A DNA stretch of 41,919 nt from an uncultured bacterium (GTDB taxonomy: Bacteria; Verrucomicrobiota; Kiritimatiellia; RFP12; UBA1067): positions 1 to 41,919 of the forward strand of contig CACZCD010000033.1 in the NCBI GenBank assembly GCA_902779565.1, written 5' to 3'. The notes below the pieces were generated by a model. That model saw only the letters and a program-made list of their open reading frames with translations. It was not told the DNA's origin and did not search any database. Positions 1 to 7,526 of the stretch are shown here, one piece after another; position 1 is the first letter of the stretch; every line of letters begins with the position of its first letter. The position numbers and the translations under genes were made by a program.

Positions 1-94
1 GTCATACCCGTTCCCATTCCGAACACGGAAGTCAAGGGCCTCTTCGCCGAGGGTAGTGCGGGACCCGCCCGTGCGAGAGTAGGGCGCCGCCGGC
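1..94 (+). rRNA. rrf: 5S ribosomal RNA, 3' portion (5' end outside window)
   Basis: The conserved 5S loop B/C text CCGAACACGGAAGTCAAG lies near position 20, and the conserved 3' block GAGAGTAGGGCGCCGCCGG ends near 93. The first roughly 20 nt of the gene are missing because the window starts inside it. The closing stem's 3' strand (GCCGGC) runs directly into a T-rich tract. The 23S and 16S genes would be expected upstream, outside the window. Confidence 0.93.
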
Positions 95-110
95 TTTTTT
101 ATTTTTCTTT
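89..110 (+). terminator. Probable rRNA operon terminator (5S helix I followed by T-tract)
   Basis: Immediately after the 3' strand of the 5S closing helix comes a T-rich run (six T, A, five T, C, three T). The 5' arm of the stem lies outside the window, so only the T-tract can be seen. There is no separate hairpin between the 5S and the next gene. Confidence 0.45.
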
Positions 111-127
111 CACAAGGAGGGTGTACG

Positions 128-898
128 ATGAAGAAGTTGTCCGTGTTTGCTGCTGCAGCGCTTTCGGTCGTTGTCCTTGGTTGCGCAACGTCGTCCAAAA
201 CGGTGGCCCCCGATGTCTCGCCGCGGCTGAAGATCGTGGCGATTGCGGAGGCCTGCACCACGAACCGTTACGTGATGTCGGGCCGAAACGCGTCGAACGC
301 CATTGCAGCGGCCGGTTACCTGCCCATCATCCTTTCCGACATCTCGGATACGAACCTTCTCGCCCAGGCGATGGATCGCGTGGATGCGCTTGTCCTCACC
401 GGTAGCGTGAAAGGAGATGCCTACCGGCATCGTATCGCATTCGAACACATGCTCATCCGAATGGCGCTTGAACGCGGAAAGCCCGTTCTCGGGTTCTGCC
501 ACGGCCACCAGTGCATCAATCTGTTCTTCGGCGGGACGGTGACGCCTCTCGATCCCAAGCGAACGCCACCGCTCGTCCACCGTAGCAAGGAGGCACCCTC
601 GGTGCGGCACTGCTTCCACATGATCGATATCAAGCCCGGCTCGCGTCTGGCGGAGGGATACGGGGCTACTCGGTACAAGGTGAACTCCTCGCATGGCTAC
701 AGAGTCGAGCAGCCCGGAAAGGGGATTGTGGTGACGGCCCGTGCGGAGGATGGGACCGTTGAGGCGATCGAGCATGAGAGCTTGCCCGTGACGGGGTTCC
801 AGTTCCATCCCGAGGCGATCTTCGATCTTGACGAACGGCACCTGCGCGTGATCAAGGACGCGCTGGAGCATCCGGCGGCGGGGCGGAAGCTCCCGTAA
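128..898 (+). CDS. Class I glutamine amidotransferase-like lipoprotein (peptidase C26 / gamma-glutamyl hydrolase type)
   Basis: The 256-residue product begins with a type II signal peptide: a basic MKK, a hydrophobic stretch, and lipobox V16-L-G-C19. It should therefore be a lipid-anchored envelope protein. The rest matches the triad amidotransferase fold of peptidase C26 (PuuD, gamma-glutamyl hydrolase). The nucleophile elbow is G-F-C124-H-G-H-Q, and the catalytic His227-Pro-Glu229 sits in FQFHPE. Most relatives carry C-R-G at the elbow, and here it is C-H-G. PuuD-type enzymes are cytoplasmic, so a lipoprotein form suggests cleavage of gamma-glutamyl bonds in the envelope, for example from peptides or peptidoglycan fragments; that role is inference. 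A strong AAGGAGG lies 7 nt before the ATG. The gene follows the 5S gene with no recognised promoter and converges on the permease gene. Confidence 0.82.
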   Translation: MKKLSVFAAAALSVVVLGCATSSKTVAPDVSPRLKIVAIAEACTTNRYVMSGRNASNAIAAAGYLPIILSDISDTNLLAQAMDRVDALVLTGSVKGDAYRHRIAFEHMLIRMALERGKPVLGFCHGHQCINLFFGGTVTPLDPKRTPPLVHRSKEAPSVRHCFHMIDIKPGSRLAEGYGATRYKVNSSHGYRVEQPGKGIVVTARAEDGTVEAIEHESLPVTGFQFHPEAIFDLDERHLRVIKDALEHPAAGRKLP

Positions 899-984
899 AG
901 CCCCACGTTCTGTTTATGGAATAATCATTTTTTGGGTAATGATGCGCACATCTTTGCTGCCCGTATCGCAGGGGGCGGAGTGCC

Positions 985-2400
985 TCACATGAGTGCGAAC
1001 TTGGCGATGAAGATCGCCGTCAGCGCATACATGATCCAATGGATGCGCTTGAAGTTGCCGGCGAGCGCATTGATGATCGTGTAGGAGATCACGCCGAACA
1101 TGATGCTGTCCGAGATGGAGTAGGTGAACGGCATGGCCGTGATGGAGAGGAAGGCCGGCACGGCCTCCCCGGCGTCGTGCCATTCGATGTCGGCGCAGGA
1201 AGAGATCATCATGTAGCCGACGATGATGAGCGCGGGCGCCGTCGCGAAGCCCGGAATCGCGAGGAATACCGGGGCGAGGAGGATCGCGAGGGCGAAGAGC
1301 GCCGCCGCCGTGACCGCGGTGAGGCCCGTCTTGCCGCCCTGCGCGACGCCGGCGGCGGACTCCACGTAGGTTGTTGTGGTGGACGTTCCGAGCGCCGCGC
1401 CGACGGACGTCGCGATCGAATCGGCGCAGAGCGCCCCGGAGATGCGCGGAAGCTTGCCGTCCTTGTCGAGGAAACCGCCTTTCAGCGAAACGCCGATCAG
1501 CGTCCCGAGCGTGTCGAAGAGATCCATGAAGAAGAAGGAGAACATCACCACGAAGAAGTCGAGGGACGAAACGAGCGACCAGCCCGCCCCCACGACTTCG
1601 CCTTTCACGGTGTGCGTCCAGCTTCCGGAATGGAACACCGCTCCGACGGTTGCGCCGAACTCCTTGAACGAATGGACGACATCGCCGATCGCAAAGCTGG
1701 GGTAGGTTGAGAAGAACCCGTTCGGGGGATCGGGGACATAGATCCCCAGAGCCTGCGCGGCCATGCCCAGCGCCCACGTCGCGAGAATGCCGAGCAGGAT
1801 CGCGCCCTTCCACTTCTTGACCAGCATGACGCCGGTCAGGAGGGTGCCACCCAGCGCCAGAAGCGCCGTGATGCCATGCGTCTGGAAGTGGATGGTCTTG
1901 AAGTTCACAAGCGCGATGAACGTGGCCTCGTCCTTGACGATGATCTTCGCCGTCTGGAGCGCGATGAAGCAGATGAAGAGACCGATGCCGGCCGCGACGG
2001 CGCGCTTGAGGGACATCGGTATGGAATTGAAGATCCCCTCCCGGACGGGCGTGAGCGAGAGCGCGAGGAAGACGAGCCCCTCGACGAATACCGTCAAGAG
2101 CGCAAACTGCCAGCTGTATCCCATGCCTAAAACGACACCGAATGCGAGGAAGGCGTTGAGTCCCATCCCCGGCGCCAGCACGAACGGGTAGTTCGACAGG
2201 AACGCCATCAGGAGCGTGCCCACGATGGCCGCGATGGCCGTCGCCAGGAACACGCCGCCGCGCGGAATCCCCGCTGCGGAGAGGATGTTGGGGTTCACGG
2301 CGAGGATGTACGCCATCGTCATGAACGTGGTGATCCCCGCCACGACCTCCGTCTTGACGGACGTTCCGTGTTCCTCCAGACCGAACAGCTTCTTGATCAT
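985..2400 (-). CDS. NCS2-family purine (hypoxanthine/guanine/adenine-type) permease
   Basis: The 471-residue polytopic membrane protein belongs to the AzgA/PbuG branch of the nucleobase-cation symporters (COG2252 type). Family features include the N-terminal VAGITTFMTMAYIL segment, the PGMGLNAFLAF motif, the LFDTLGTLIGV segment and the STTTTYVESAAGVAQGG loop. It should import a purine base with protons. I start it at the ATG of MIKKLFGL because GGGAGG lies about 9 nt upstream. The frame stays open further upstream, but that extension crosses the gene's own promoter and has no homology character. The leader is only about 25-30 nt, so there is no room for a purine riboswitch. It is monocistronic and divergent from serA. 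Confidence 0.9.
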   Translation of the reverse strand: MIKKLFGLEEHGTSVKTEVVAGITTFMTMAYILAVNPNILSAAGIPRGGVFLATAIAAIVGTLLMAFLSNYPFVLAPGMGLNAFLAFGVVLGMGYSWQFALLTVFVEGLVFLALSLTPVREGIFNSIPMSLKRAVAAGIGLFICFIALQTAKIIVKDEATFIALVNFKTIHFQTHGITALLALGGTLLTGVMLVKKWKGAILLGILATWALGMAAQALGIYVPDPPNGFFSTYPSFAIGDVVHSFKEFGATVGAVFHSGSWTHTVKGEVVGAGWSLVSSLDFFVVMFSFFFMDLFDTLGTLIGVSLKGGFLDKDGKLPRISGALCADSIATSVGAALGTSTTTTYVESAAGVAQGGKTGLTAVTAAALFALAILLAPVFLAIPGFATAPALIIVGYMMISSCADIEWHDAGEAVPAFLSITAMPFTYSISDSIMFGVISYTIINALAGNFKRIHWIMYALTAIFIAKFALM

Positions 2401-2433
2401 CAGGTGCGCCCTCCCGTAAATCTGATGTGCCGC

Positions 2434-2462
2434 ATTATATAACAAGTCCGCGCGATGTGCAA
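2434..2462 (-). promoter_or_regulatory. Sigma70-type promoter of the purine permease
   Basis: Read on the minus strand this is TTGCAC, a 17-nt spacer, then TATAAT. The expected transcription start is near 2427, about 27 nt before the permease ATG. It lies back to back with the serA promoter. Confidence 0.8.
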
Positions 2463-2482
2463 CGCCCCGCCGGACGCAATTT

Positions 2483-2492
2483 GTGGTATAAT
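2483..2492 (+). promoter_or_regulatory. Extended -10 promoter of serA
   Basis: TGGTATAAT at 2484-2492 is a perfect extended -10 element. No good -35 is visible at 17 nt spacing. Transcription should start near 2499. A small palindrome (GGCTCA/TGAGCC, 2504-2517) lies just downstream and could be an operator. Confidence 0.7.
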
Positions 2493-2558
2493 TCGCGGCC
2501 AATGGCTCAAGTGAGCCAGCTTTCTACGATAAACTCTAAACAGAAAGAAAACAAGAAG

Positions 2559-3725
2559 ATGAACTACAAGTACATGTGCCTCAATCCGATTGCGGATGTG
2601 GGGCTTGACAACCTGACGGACAACTATGCGCGCACGGAGGACTTTGCGGCGGCGGACGCCGTGTTCGTGCGCAGCGCGAAGATGGACGAGCTGACGCCCG
2701 GCGAGAACCTTCTCGCGGTGGCGCGCGCCGGCGCGGGCGTAAACAACATCCCGCACGCGGAGTACGCCAAGAAGGGCATTGTGGTGTTCAACACCCCCGG
2801 CGCAAACGCGAACGGCGTGAAGGAGCTGGTGATCGCCGCCATGCTGCTCGCCTCGCGCGATATCGTGGGCGGCATCGAGTGGGTGAAGCAGAATGCCGCG
2901 GACGCCGCCATCAACAAGTCCGCCGAGAAGGCGAAGAAGGCGTTTGCCGGCACGGAGATCCAGGGCAAGAAGCTGGGCGTGATCGGTCTTGGCGCCATCG
3001 GGCAGAAGGTCGCCAACGCCGCCGTTGCGCTGGGCATGGAGGTGTTCGGCTACGACCCGTACCTTTCGGTTGACGCCGCGTGGAATCTAAGCCGCGCCGT
3101 CAAGCACTGCAAGAACGTCGAGGCGATCTACCGCGCCTGCGATTTCATCACGATCCATGTGCCGGCGCTCGACTCCACGAAGGGCATGATCAATGCCGAG
3201 GCGCTCGCCATGATGAAGAATGGCGTAATCATCGTGAACGCGGCGCGCGATGCGCTCGTGAACGAGACGGACATGCTTCAGGCGATCGAGGCCGGCAAGG
3301 TGCGCAAGTACGTTTCGGACTTCCCGAACGCCACGACCGCCGGCAAGAAGGGCTGCCTCGTGATCCCGCACCTCGGCGCTTCCACGGAGGAGGCCGAGGA
3401 CAACTGCGCGGTCATGGCCGTGAAGGAGATGCGCGACTATCTCGAGAACGGCAACATCGTCAATTCCGTCAACTACCCCGCCTGCTCTTTAGGCATCCCG
3501 AACAAGGCCGGCCGCGTGGCGATCTGCCACAAGAACGAGGCGAACATGATCGGGCAGTTCACGAGCATCCTCGGCCACGCCAAGGTCAACATCGACGCCA
3601 TCGCGAACAAGAGCCGCGGCGATTTCGCCTACACGCTCATCGATACCGACAGCGCCATCCCGGCGGCCGTGGTCGCGGAGCTGAAGGCGTCCCCCGCCGT
3701 CATCCGCGTGCGCGTCATTAAGTAG
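2559..3725 (+). CDS. serA: D-3-phosphoglycerate dehydrogenase with C-terminal ACT domain
   Basis: The 388-residue NAD-dependent enzyme catalyses the first committed step of serine synthesis, oxidising 3-phosphoglycerate to 3-phosphohydroxypyruvate. It has the D-isomer 2-hydroxyacid dehydrogenase fold: a dinucleotide-binding GLGAIG near residue 142, the N-A-A-R substrate motif, and catalytic His271 in PHLGAST. Residues 318-388 form an ACT domain, which usually gives serine feedback. This is the short class without the intervening domain. The start chosen, MNYKYMCLNPI, aligns with other short SerA proteins, although only a weak GAAAGAAAAC precedes it. An in-frame ATG at 2502, 9 nt after the -10 box, would add 19 poorly conserved residues and could be a leaderless start. 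Confidence 0.92.
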   Translation: MNYKYMCLNPIADVGLDNLTDNYARTEDFAAADAVFVRSAKMDELTPGENLLAVARAGAGVNNIPHAEYAKKGIVVFNTPGANANGVKELVIAAMLLASRDIVGGIEWVKQNAADAAINKSAEKAKKAFAGTEIQGKKLGVIGLGAIGQKVANAAVALGMEVFGYDPYLSVDAAWNLSRAVKHCKNVEAIYRACDFITIHVPALDSTKGMINAEALAMMKNGVIIVNAARDALVNETDMLQAIEAGKVRKYVSDFPNATTAGKKGCLVIPHLGASTEEAEDNCAVMAVKEMRDYLENGNIVNSVNYPACSLGIPNKAGRVAICHKNEANMIGQFTSILGHAKVNIDAIANKSRGDFAYTLIDTDSAIPAAVVAELKASPAVIRVRVIK

Positions 3726-3747
3726 GGATCTCCGCATAATACGGAGC

Positions 3748-4842
3748 ATGGCGCGAAACGCATCCAGAAGGGCCGCGAAGACGGCAAAGGCGGGCAAAGA
3801 GCCCGTGATGAAGGAGACCGACGTTCTGCTCTTCACGGGTGAGCTCGCCGACCTTCTGGAGGCGGGCATGACGCTCGGGCAGGCCCTCAGCGCCCTGGCC
3901 AACCAGGGTGACGAGGGTTCCCCGCAGCGTCTGGTGTGCAAGGACCTCACGGATCGCATCGTCAACGGCGAGGCGTTCTCCGAGGCGGTGAAGCACCATC
4001 CGAAGACGTTCCAGCCGCTCTACGGCAACATGATCAAGGCGGGCGAGTCGTCGGGCGCGATGGTGGAGGTGCTGCGCCGGCTCGTGGATCACTACGAGCG
4101 CAATGACTCGATCCGCAGCAAGGTGAAGGGCGCGCTCATCTATCCGTGCATCGTGCTGTCGCTCGGTGTGATCGGCGTGATCGGCGCGCTCGTGTGGATC
4201 ATCCCGTTGTTCGAGAAGGTGTTCGCGTCCATGGGCGGCTCGCTGCCGCTCCCCACGCGCATCCTGATCGGCATGAGCGACGCTGTGATCGGCTATGGCT
4301 GGCTGATGGCGGCGGGCGTGTTCGGTCTCGTGGTGTGGTTCCGCAAATGGGTGGCCACGCCAGCCGGCCGGCTGAAGTTCGACAGCCTCAAGCTCAAGAT
4401 GCCGCTCATCAAGAACATTGTGGCGAACGGCATCTACGCCTCGCTTGCGTTCACGCTGAAGACGTTGCTGGCAAACGGCGTGAATGTGCTGAACGCGCTC
4501 CGCATCGCGGAGGAGACGTGCGGCAATGCCGTGATCGGCGCCGCGCTCGCCAACGCCCGCAAGCGCGTGACGGACGGCACGTCGATCTCGGGTCCGCTCG
4601 CACAGTCGGGCGCGTTCCCGCGCATGATGACGGATATGCTCGCGGTGGGCGAGCGCGCCGGGAACATGACGGCTTCGCTCGAACATATCGGCATGCGCTA
4701 CGAGAAGGACATGAACCGCAGCATCTCGGCGTTCACCACGGCGCTGGAGCCGATCCTGATCGTGGGCGTGGCCGTCGTTCTTGGATTTGTGGTGCTCGCC
4801 ATTCTCATGGCCGTGTTCGGCATGGTCAACGCGATAGGGTAG
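3748..4842 (+). CDS. gspF: Type II secretion inner-membrane platform protein GspF
   Basis: The 364-residue product has two tandem T2SSF domains (about 25-150 and 220-350). Its three transmembrane segments lie near 130-155, 188-205 and 333-360, the last ending in a hydrophobic tail as in GspF/PilC. It anchors the assembly ATPase and drives pseudopilus growth. The first 20 residues are a basic Ala/Lys/Arg tail. A start at the later Met (3808) is possible, since the strongest preceding signal for 3748 is only CGGAG at 3 nt. A CATAAT box 7 nt upstream lies within a small hairpin (CTCCG/CGGAG). The gene heads the pseudopilin operon gspF-G-H-I-J-K. No gspD, E, L or M is present in this window. Confidence 0.9.
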   Translation: MARNASRRAAKTAKAGKEPVMKETDVLLFTGELADLLEAGMTLGQALSALANQGDEGSPQRLVCKDLTDRIVNGEAFSEAVKHHPKTFQPLYGNMIKAGESSGAMVEVLRRLVDHYERNDSIRSKVKGALIYPCIVLSLGVIGVIGALVWIIPLFEKVFASMGGSLPLPTRILIGMSDAVIGYGWLMAAGVFGLVVWFRKWVATPAGRLKFDSLKLKMPLIKNIVANGIYASLAFTLKTLLANGVNVLNALRIAEETCGNAVIGAALANARKRVTDGTSISGPLAQSGAFPRMMTDMLAVGERAGNMTASLEHIGMRYEKDMNRSISAFTTALEPILIVGVAVVLGFVVLAILMAVFGMVNAIG

Positions 4843-4880
4843 GTTAGTGGCTAGTTGTTAGTGGCTAGTGGTTAGTGATT
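4843..4880. repeat. Short-period TAGTGG-type repeat in the gspF-gspG spacer
   Basis: The spacer consists of degenerate tandem units such as TTAGTGGC, TAGTTG and TAGTGGT, directly after the gspF stop codon. A 21-nt stretch (4852-4872) recurs exactly, in reverse complement, at 16562-16582. Confidence 0.8.
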
Positions 4881-4905
4881 TAGAGTTAAATTGAAAGGAG
4901 AAAAG

Positions 4906-5322
4906 ATGAACAGGAATGAAGTGAAGAAGATCGTGCGCAAGGCCGAGCAGGGCTTCACGCTGATCGAAATCATGGTGGTGGTGGGCATCATCGGCCTTTT
5001 GGTCGCCGTGCTCATCCCGAACGTGACGGGCAAGATGAACGAGGCGCGCATCGCTTCGGCGCGCGTCCAGATCAAGAACGTGGAAGAGGCCCTTGTCGCC
5101 TACAGCATGAAGCATGGCGGCAAGTACCCCGATTCGCTTGAGGCGCTTACGCAGGAGACGGACGACGAGGACGCGCTCCTGCAGGGCGGCGTCGAGGATC
5201 CGTGGGGCACGCCCATCCAGTTCGAGAAGCGTGGCAAGAAGCGTCCGCTCATCACGTCGGCCGGACCGGACGGCGAGTTCGGCACCGAGGACGACCTCAC
5301 GAACGTCGAGAAGAAGAAGTGA
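4906..5322 (+). CDS. gspG: Major pseudopilin GspG
   Basis: The 138-residue prepilin has a leader ending in G16, cleaved before F17-TLIEIMVV. The class-defining Glu is at mature position 5 (E21), followed by a long hydrophobic helix. The C-terminal half shows the T2SG pattern: DPWGTP, then the acidic loop SAGPDGEFGTEDD, which corresponds to the calcium-binding loop of GspG. It forms the body of the pseudopilus. The ATG at 4906 has AAGGAG 5 nt upstream; an in-frame TTG at 4891 lacks this. The C-terminus ends in three lysines. Confidence 0.94.
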   Translation: MNRNEVKKIVRKAEQGFTLIEIMVVVGIIGLLVAVLIPNVTGKMNEARIASARVQIKNVEEALVAYSMKHGGKYPDSLEALTQETDDEDALLQGGVEDPWGTPIQFEKRGKKRPLITSAGPDGEFGTEDDLTNVEKKK

Positions 5323-5323
5323 C

Positions 5324-5428
5324 CGGTTGAGCTTGGCGCTTGGCGCTTGGGGTTTAGAGCTTGGAGCTTAAAGAGTAACCTCTAAACTTCCAAACTTCCA
5401 AACCTCCAAACTTCAACTTGCAAGGGCA
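5324..5428. repeat. Short-period repeat block (GCTTGG... and CTTCCAAA... types) between gspG and gspH
   Basis: The first half is built from units of GAGCTTGG / GGCGCTTGG type. The second half has CTCTAAACTTCC, AAACTTCC and AAACCTCC units. Both halves are variants of a 9-12 nt theme that also occurs before gpmI and inside mfd. The block leaves gspH without a clear Shine-Dalgarno. Confidence 0.75.
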
Positions 5429-5433
5429 ATGGC

Positions 5434-6273
5434 ATGAGGCGCGCCGGCTTTACGCTCATCGAGATCATGATCGTGGTGGGCATCATCGCGATCATGCTGG
5501 CGAGCGCCGTCATGAGTGTCGCCTCCGGGCGTGGCGCGGTGCAGACGAAGGAGGCGACGCGCGGCGTCATTCAGCTCTCGCGCTACGCCGCGGCGCTGGC
5601 GCTCCTCCGGCAGCGGCCCGTAGTCGTGACGTTTCACCATAACGGCAAGATCGAAGTGCGCATCTCGGGCGAGGCGACAGGATCGGGTGCGGCCGGTTCT
5701 CCATCCGATCCGATCTATCGCGAGGTGGACGGCAAGACGACGTTGACCGCCGCCGAGTATTCCGCCGAAGACGAAATCGAAGAGGTTGACGAGCCGTCCG
5801 CACAACGCAGTTCAAAGGACGCGACCGGGGCGGGGACCGGTGCGGCGCCGGCCGCGCCGGATGAGAAGAAGGGATACTTCTATTCGAAGCGGGTGCTGGA
5901 TCCCGAGGTGCTGGCGAAGGAGGATACGGAGGGCCAGTACGAGGGCGTCACGTTTACCGTCGAGGTTCTGGGCGAGGACGGCGAACCGCTTGACCGCGAT
6001 CTGGCGGCGGCGCGTTCACTTCGTCAGCCGAAGCGCGAACGGAAGGATGCGGATGGTGAGACTGTGGAGGAAGAGCCGGAAGAGGAGGACGAGCCGCCCG
6101 TCTCCGTGACCTACGAGACGAACGGGAACGTCAACCCGCACCGGGTCATCGTGCGGCTTGCGGGCGAGTCGGAGGCGGAGGAGGGCTTCACGATCAACAT
6201 CTCCCGCAGCGGCAAGGCGACCGTGGGCGACGACGAGGAGGAGGGGCAGAATGTCCGGCGTCGGCGTCGTTGA
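5434..6273 (+). CDS. gspH: GspH-type minor pseudopilin with large charged insert
   Basis: The 279-residue product has a very short leader, MRRAG, cleaved before F6-TLIEIMIVV with the pseudopilin Glu at E10. The following hydrophobic helix contains GIIAIMLASAV. Position between gspG and gspI supports GspH. It is much longer than typical GspH (about 150-200 residues). Residues about 100-150 and 195-215 are low-complexity, rich in Glu, Asp, Ala and Pro, and probably disordered, and the C-terminus ends in five arginines. It overlaps the gspI start by 23 nt. There is no clear ribosome site, because the upstream spacer is repeat sequence. Confidence 0.8.
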   Translation: MRRAGFTLIEIMIVVGIIAIMLASAVMSVASGRGAVQTKEATRGVIQLSRYAAALALLRQRPVVVTFHHNGKIEVRISGEATGSGAAGSPSDPIYREVDGKTTLTAAEYSAEDEIEEVDEPSAQRSSKDATGAGTGAAPAAPDEKKGYFYSKRVLDPEVLAKEDTEGQYEGVTFTVEVLGEDGEPLDRDLAAARSLRQPKRERKDADGETVEEEPEEEDEPPVSVTYETNGNVNPHRVIVRLAGESEAEEGFTINISRSGKATVGDDEEEGQNVRRRRR

Positions 6274-6693
6274 GCGTGCGCGCAGGGGCTTCACGCTCCT
6301 TGAGGTGATGTGCGCGACCATCATCCTGTCGCTGGGGCTCGTGGCGCTGCTGACGGCGTTCATGCAGTGCCAGCGGATCATTCGCGCCATCCGCTCCCGT
6401 CGCCCGATCTGGTCTCGGACGATCCGCTCGACAGCGAGCTGCTGAACATCGAAGAGACGCCGGCGCTGAAGCTGGCGCAGGACCTGGAGATCGACCGCGA
6501 CCTTTCGCGCGAACGCCGCGAAGAGCTGGAATACTACACGTTCGAGCGGACGGTCGATGAGGTGGACGACGAGGAGCTGGAGCGTAGCGGCTTCCTGTAC
6601 ACCGTGCGCACCGTGATCCGTTGGGGGCACACGCGGCGCAGCGATGACCGCAGCGAGACGACGGTGATCACCCTTTGGAGGAAGAAACGATGA
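6251..6693 (+). pseudogene. gspI: GspI minor pseudopilin, interrupted by an apparent 1-nt frameshift
   Basis: The N-terminus, MSGVGVVERARRG then F14-TLLEVM with Glu at mature position 5, is a clear prepilin start. This frame turns into Arg-rich nonsense after IIRAIR and stops at 6445. The -1 frame then reads a plausible GspI C-terminal part, from SDDPLDSELLNIEE to the stop at 6693, which overlaps the gspJ start. The shift lies between about 6390 and 6410, next to CCC runs, and fits one missing base. Joined, the product would be about 147 residues. No X-XXY-YYZ slippery heptamer is evident, so programmed shifting is unlikely. A sequencing or assembly error, or a recent mutation, is most likely. 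Confidence 0.72.
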
Positions 6694-7526
6694 GGCGGGC
6701 TTTCACGATCGTCGAGCTGATGTTGGCCGTGCTGATCCTTTCGATCCTCACGATCATCTCCACGTGGACGTTCCACACGATCATCCGGAACTGGAACCTC
6801 TCCACCGAGATGGCGGACAACGTCCAGCGCACGGACTACGCGCTCGCGCAGATCACGAGCGCGCTTCGCAGCGCCTACTTCCCGACGAGCGGGGAGGTGA
6901 CGGAAGCCGACGGTTTCCAGCTTGAGGACGGCAATCCGCGCAACGAGCCGGATGAGAGCGACATGATCGCCTGGACGAAGCTGGGCCCTGCGATCGTCGG
7001 GCGCAGTTCCCGCTTCGCGAAAGCCGCGCACCATATTTCAATGTATGTGGTGGAGCCGGGGAAGAGCGATGTGGAGGCCTACGCCAATGGCGGGCTTGTC
7101 TGTGATGTGATCGGCGAGAAGAAGTTCCGTCCGGATGATTTTGATGAAGAAGATCTCGACAACTGGGACCACTTCGTCCTCAGCGAGGACGTGCAGGGAT
7201 TCAACTGCCGCGTCCTCGACAAGGATCAGCCCTTCAAGGACGATCAGGCCAACTGGCAGGATACGTGGGACACCTCCAACATGATTCCGCGCCGCGTGCA
7301 GCTCACCTTCTGGATGAAGCCCGTTGACAAGGAGAAGGAGTCTTACCCGATCGTGCGTGTGATCGAAATTCCGCTTTGGGACGTTTCGCAGAACCCCGTC
7401 AAGACAGACTCTTCCGGTACGGAAGACAAGAAGCGCGAAGGGGCCCGTCGCAGCGTAGGCGGAAGGCCTGGTGGTGCGCCGCCGGGCGGCGGCATGCCAC
7501 CGCCGGGAGGAGGTGGGCCGCGATGA
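6690..7526 (+). CDS. gspJ: GspJ-type minor pseudopilin
   Basis: The 278-residue product begins MRRA then F5-TIVELMLAVLIL. It has the mature-position-5 Glu (E9) and a type IV pilin helix. Residue -1 at the processing site is Ala rather than the usual Gly, which is unusual for a pseudopilin. The body resembles GspJ by size and by position before GspK; GspI-J-K form the pseudopilus tip. The last 30 or so residues are a Gly/Pro-rich tail (PPGGGMPPPGGGG). The ATG has GGAGGAAG 5 nt upstream and overlaps the gspI stop; the gene ends overlapping the gspK start (ATGA). Confidence 0.82.
   Translation: MRRAFTIVELMLAVLILSILTIISTWTFHTIIRNWNLSTEMADNVQRTDYALAQITSALRSAYFPTSGEVTEADGFQLEDGNPRNEPDESDMIAWTKLGPAIVGRSSRFAKAAHHISMYVVEPGKSDVEAYANGGLVCDVIGEKKFRPDDFDEEDLDNWDHFVLSEDVQGFNCRVLDKDQPFKDDQANWQDTWDTSNMIPRRVQLTFWMKPVDKEKESYPIVRVIEIPLWDVSQNPVKTDSSGTEDKKREGARRSVGGRPGGAPPGGGMPPPGGGGPR

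Noticed and set aside
2401-2433. Purine riboswitch upstream of the NCS2 permease
   Set aside because: The leader is only about 27 nt long, with no aptamer-like structure.
2401-2502. Longer start for the purine permease (34 extra residues)
   Set aside because: The extension crosses the gene's own TTGCAC-17-TATAAT promoter, while a good GGGAGG site precedes the ATG at 2400.
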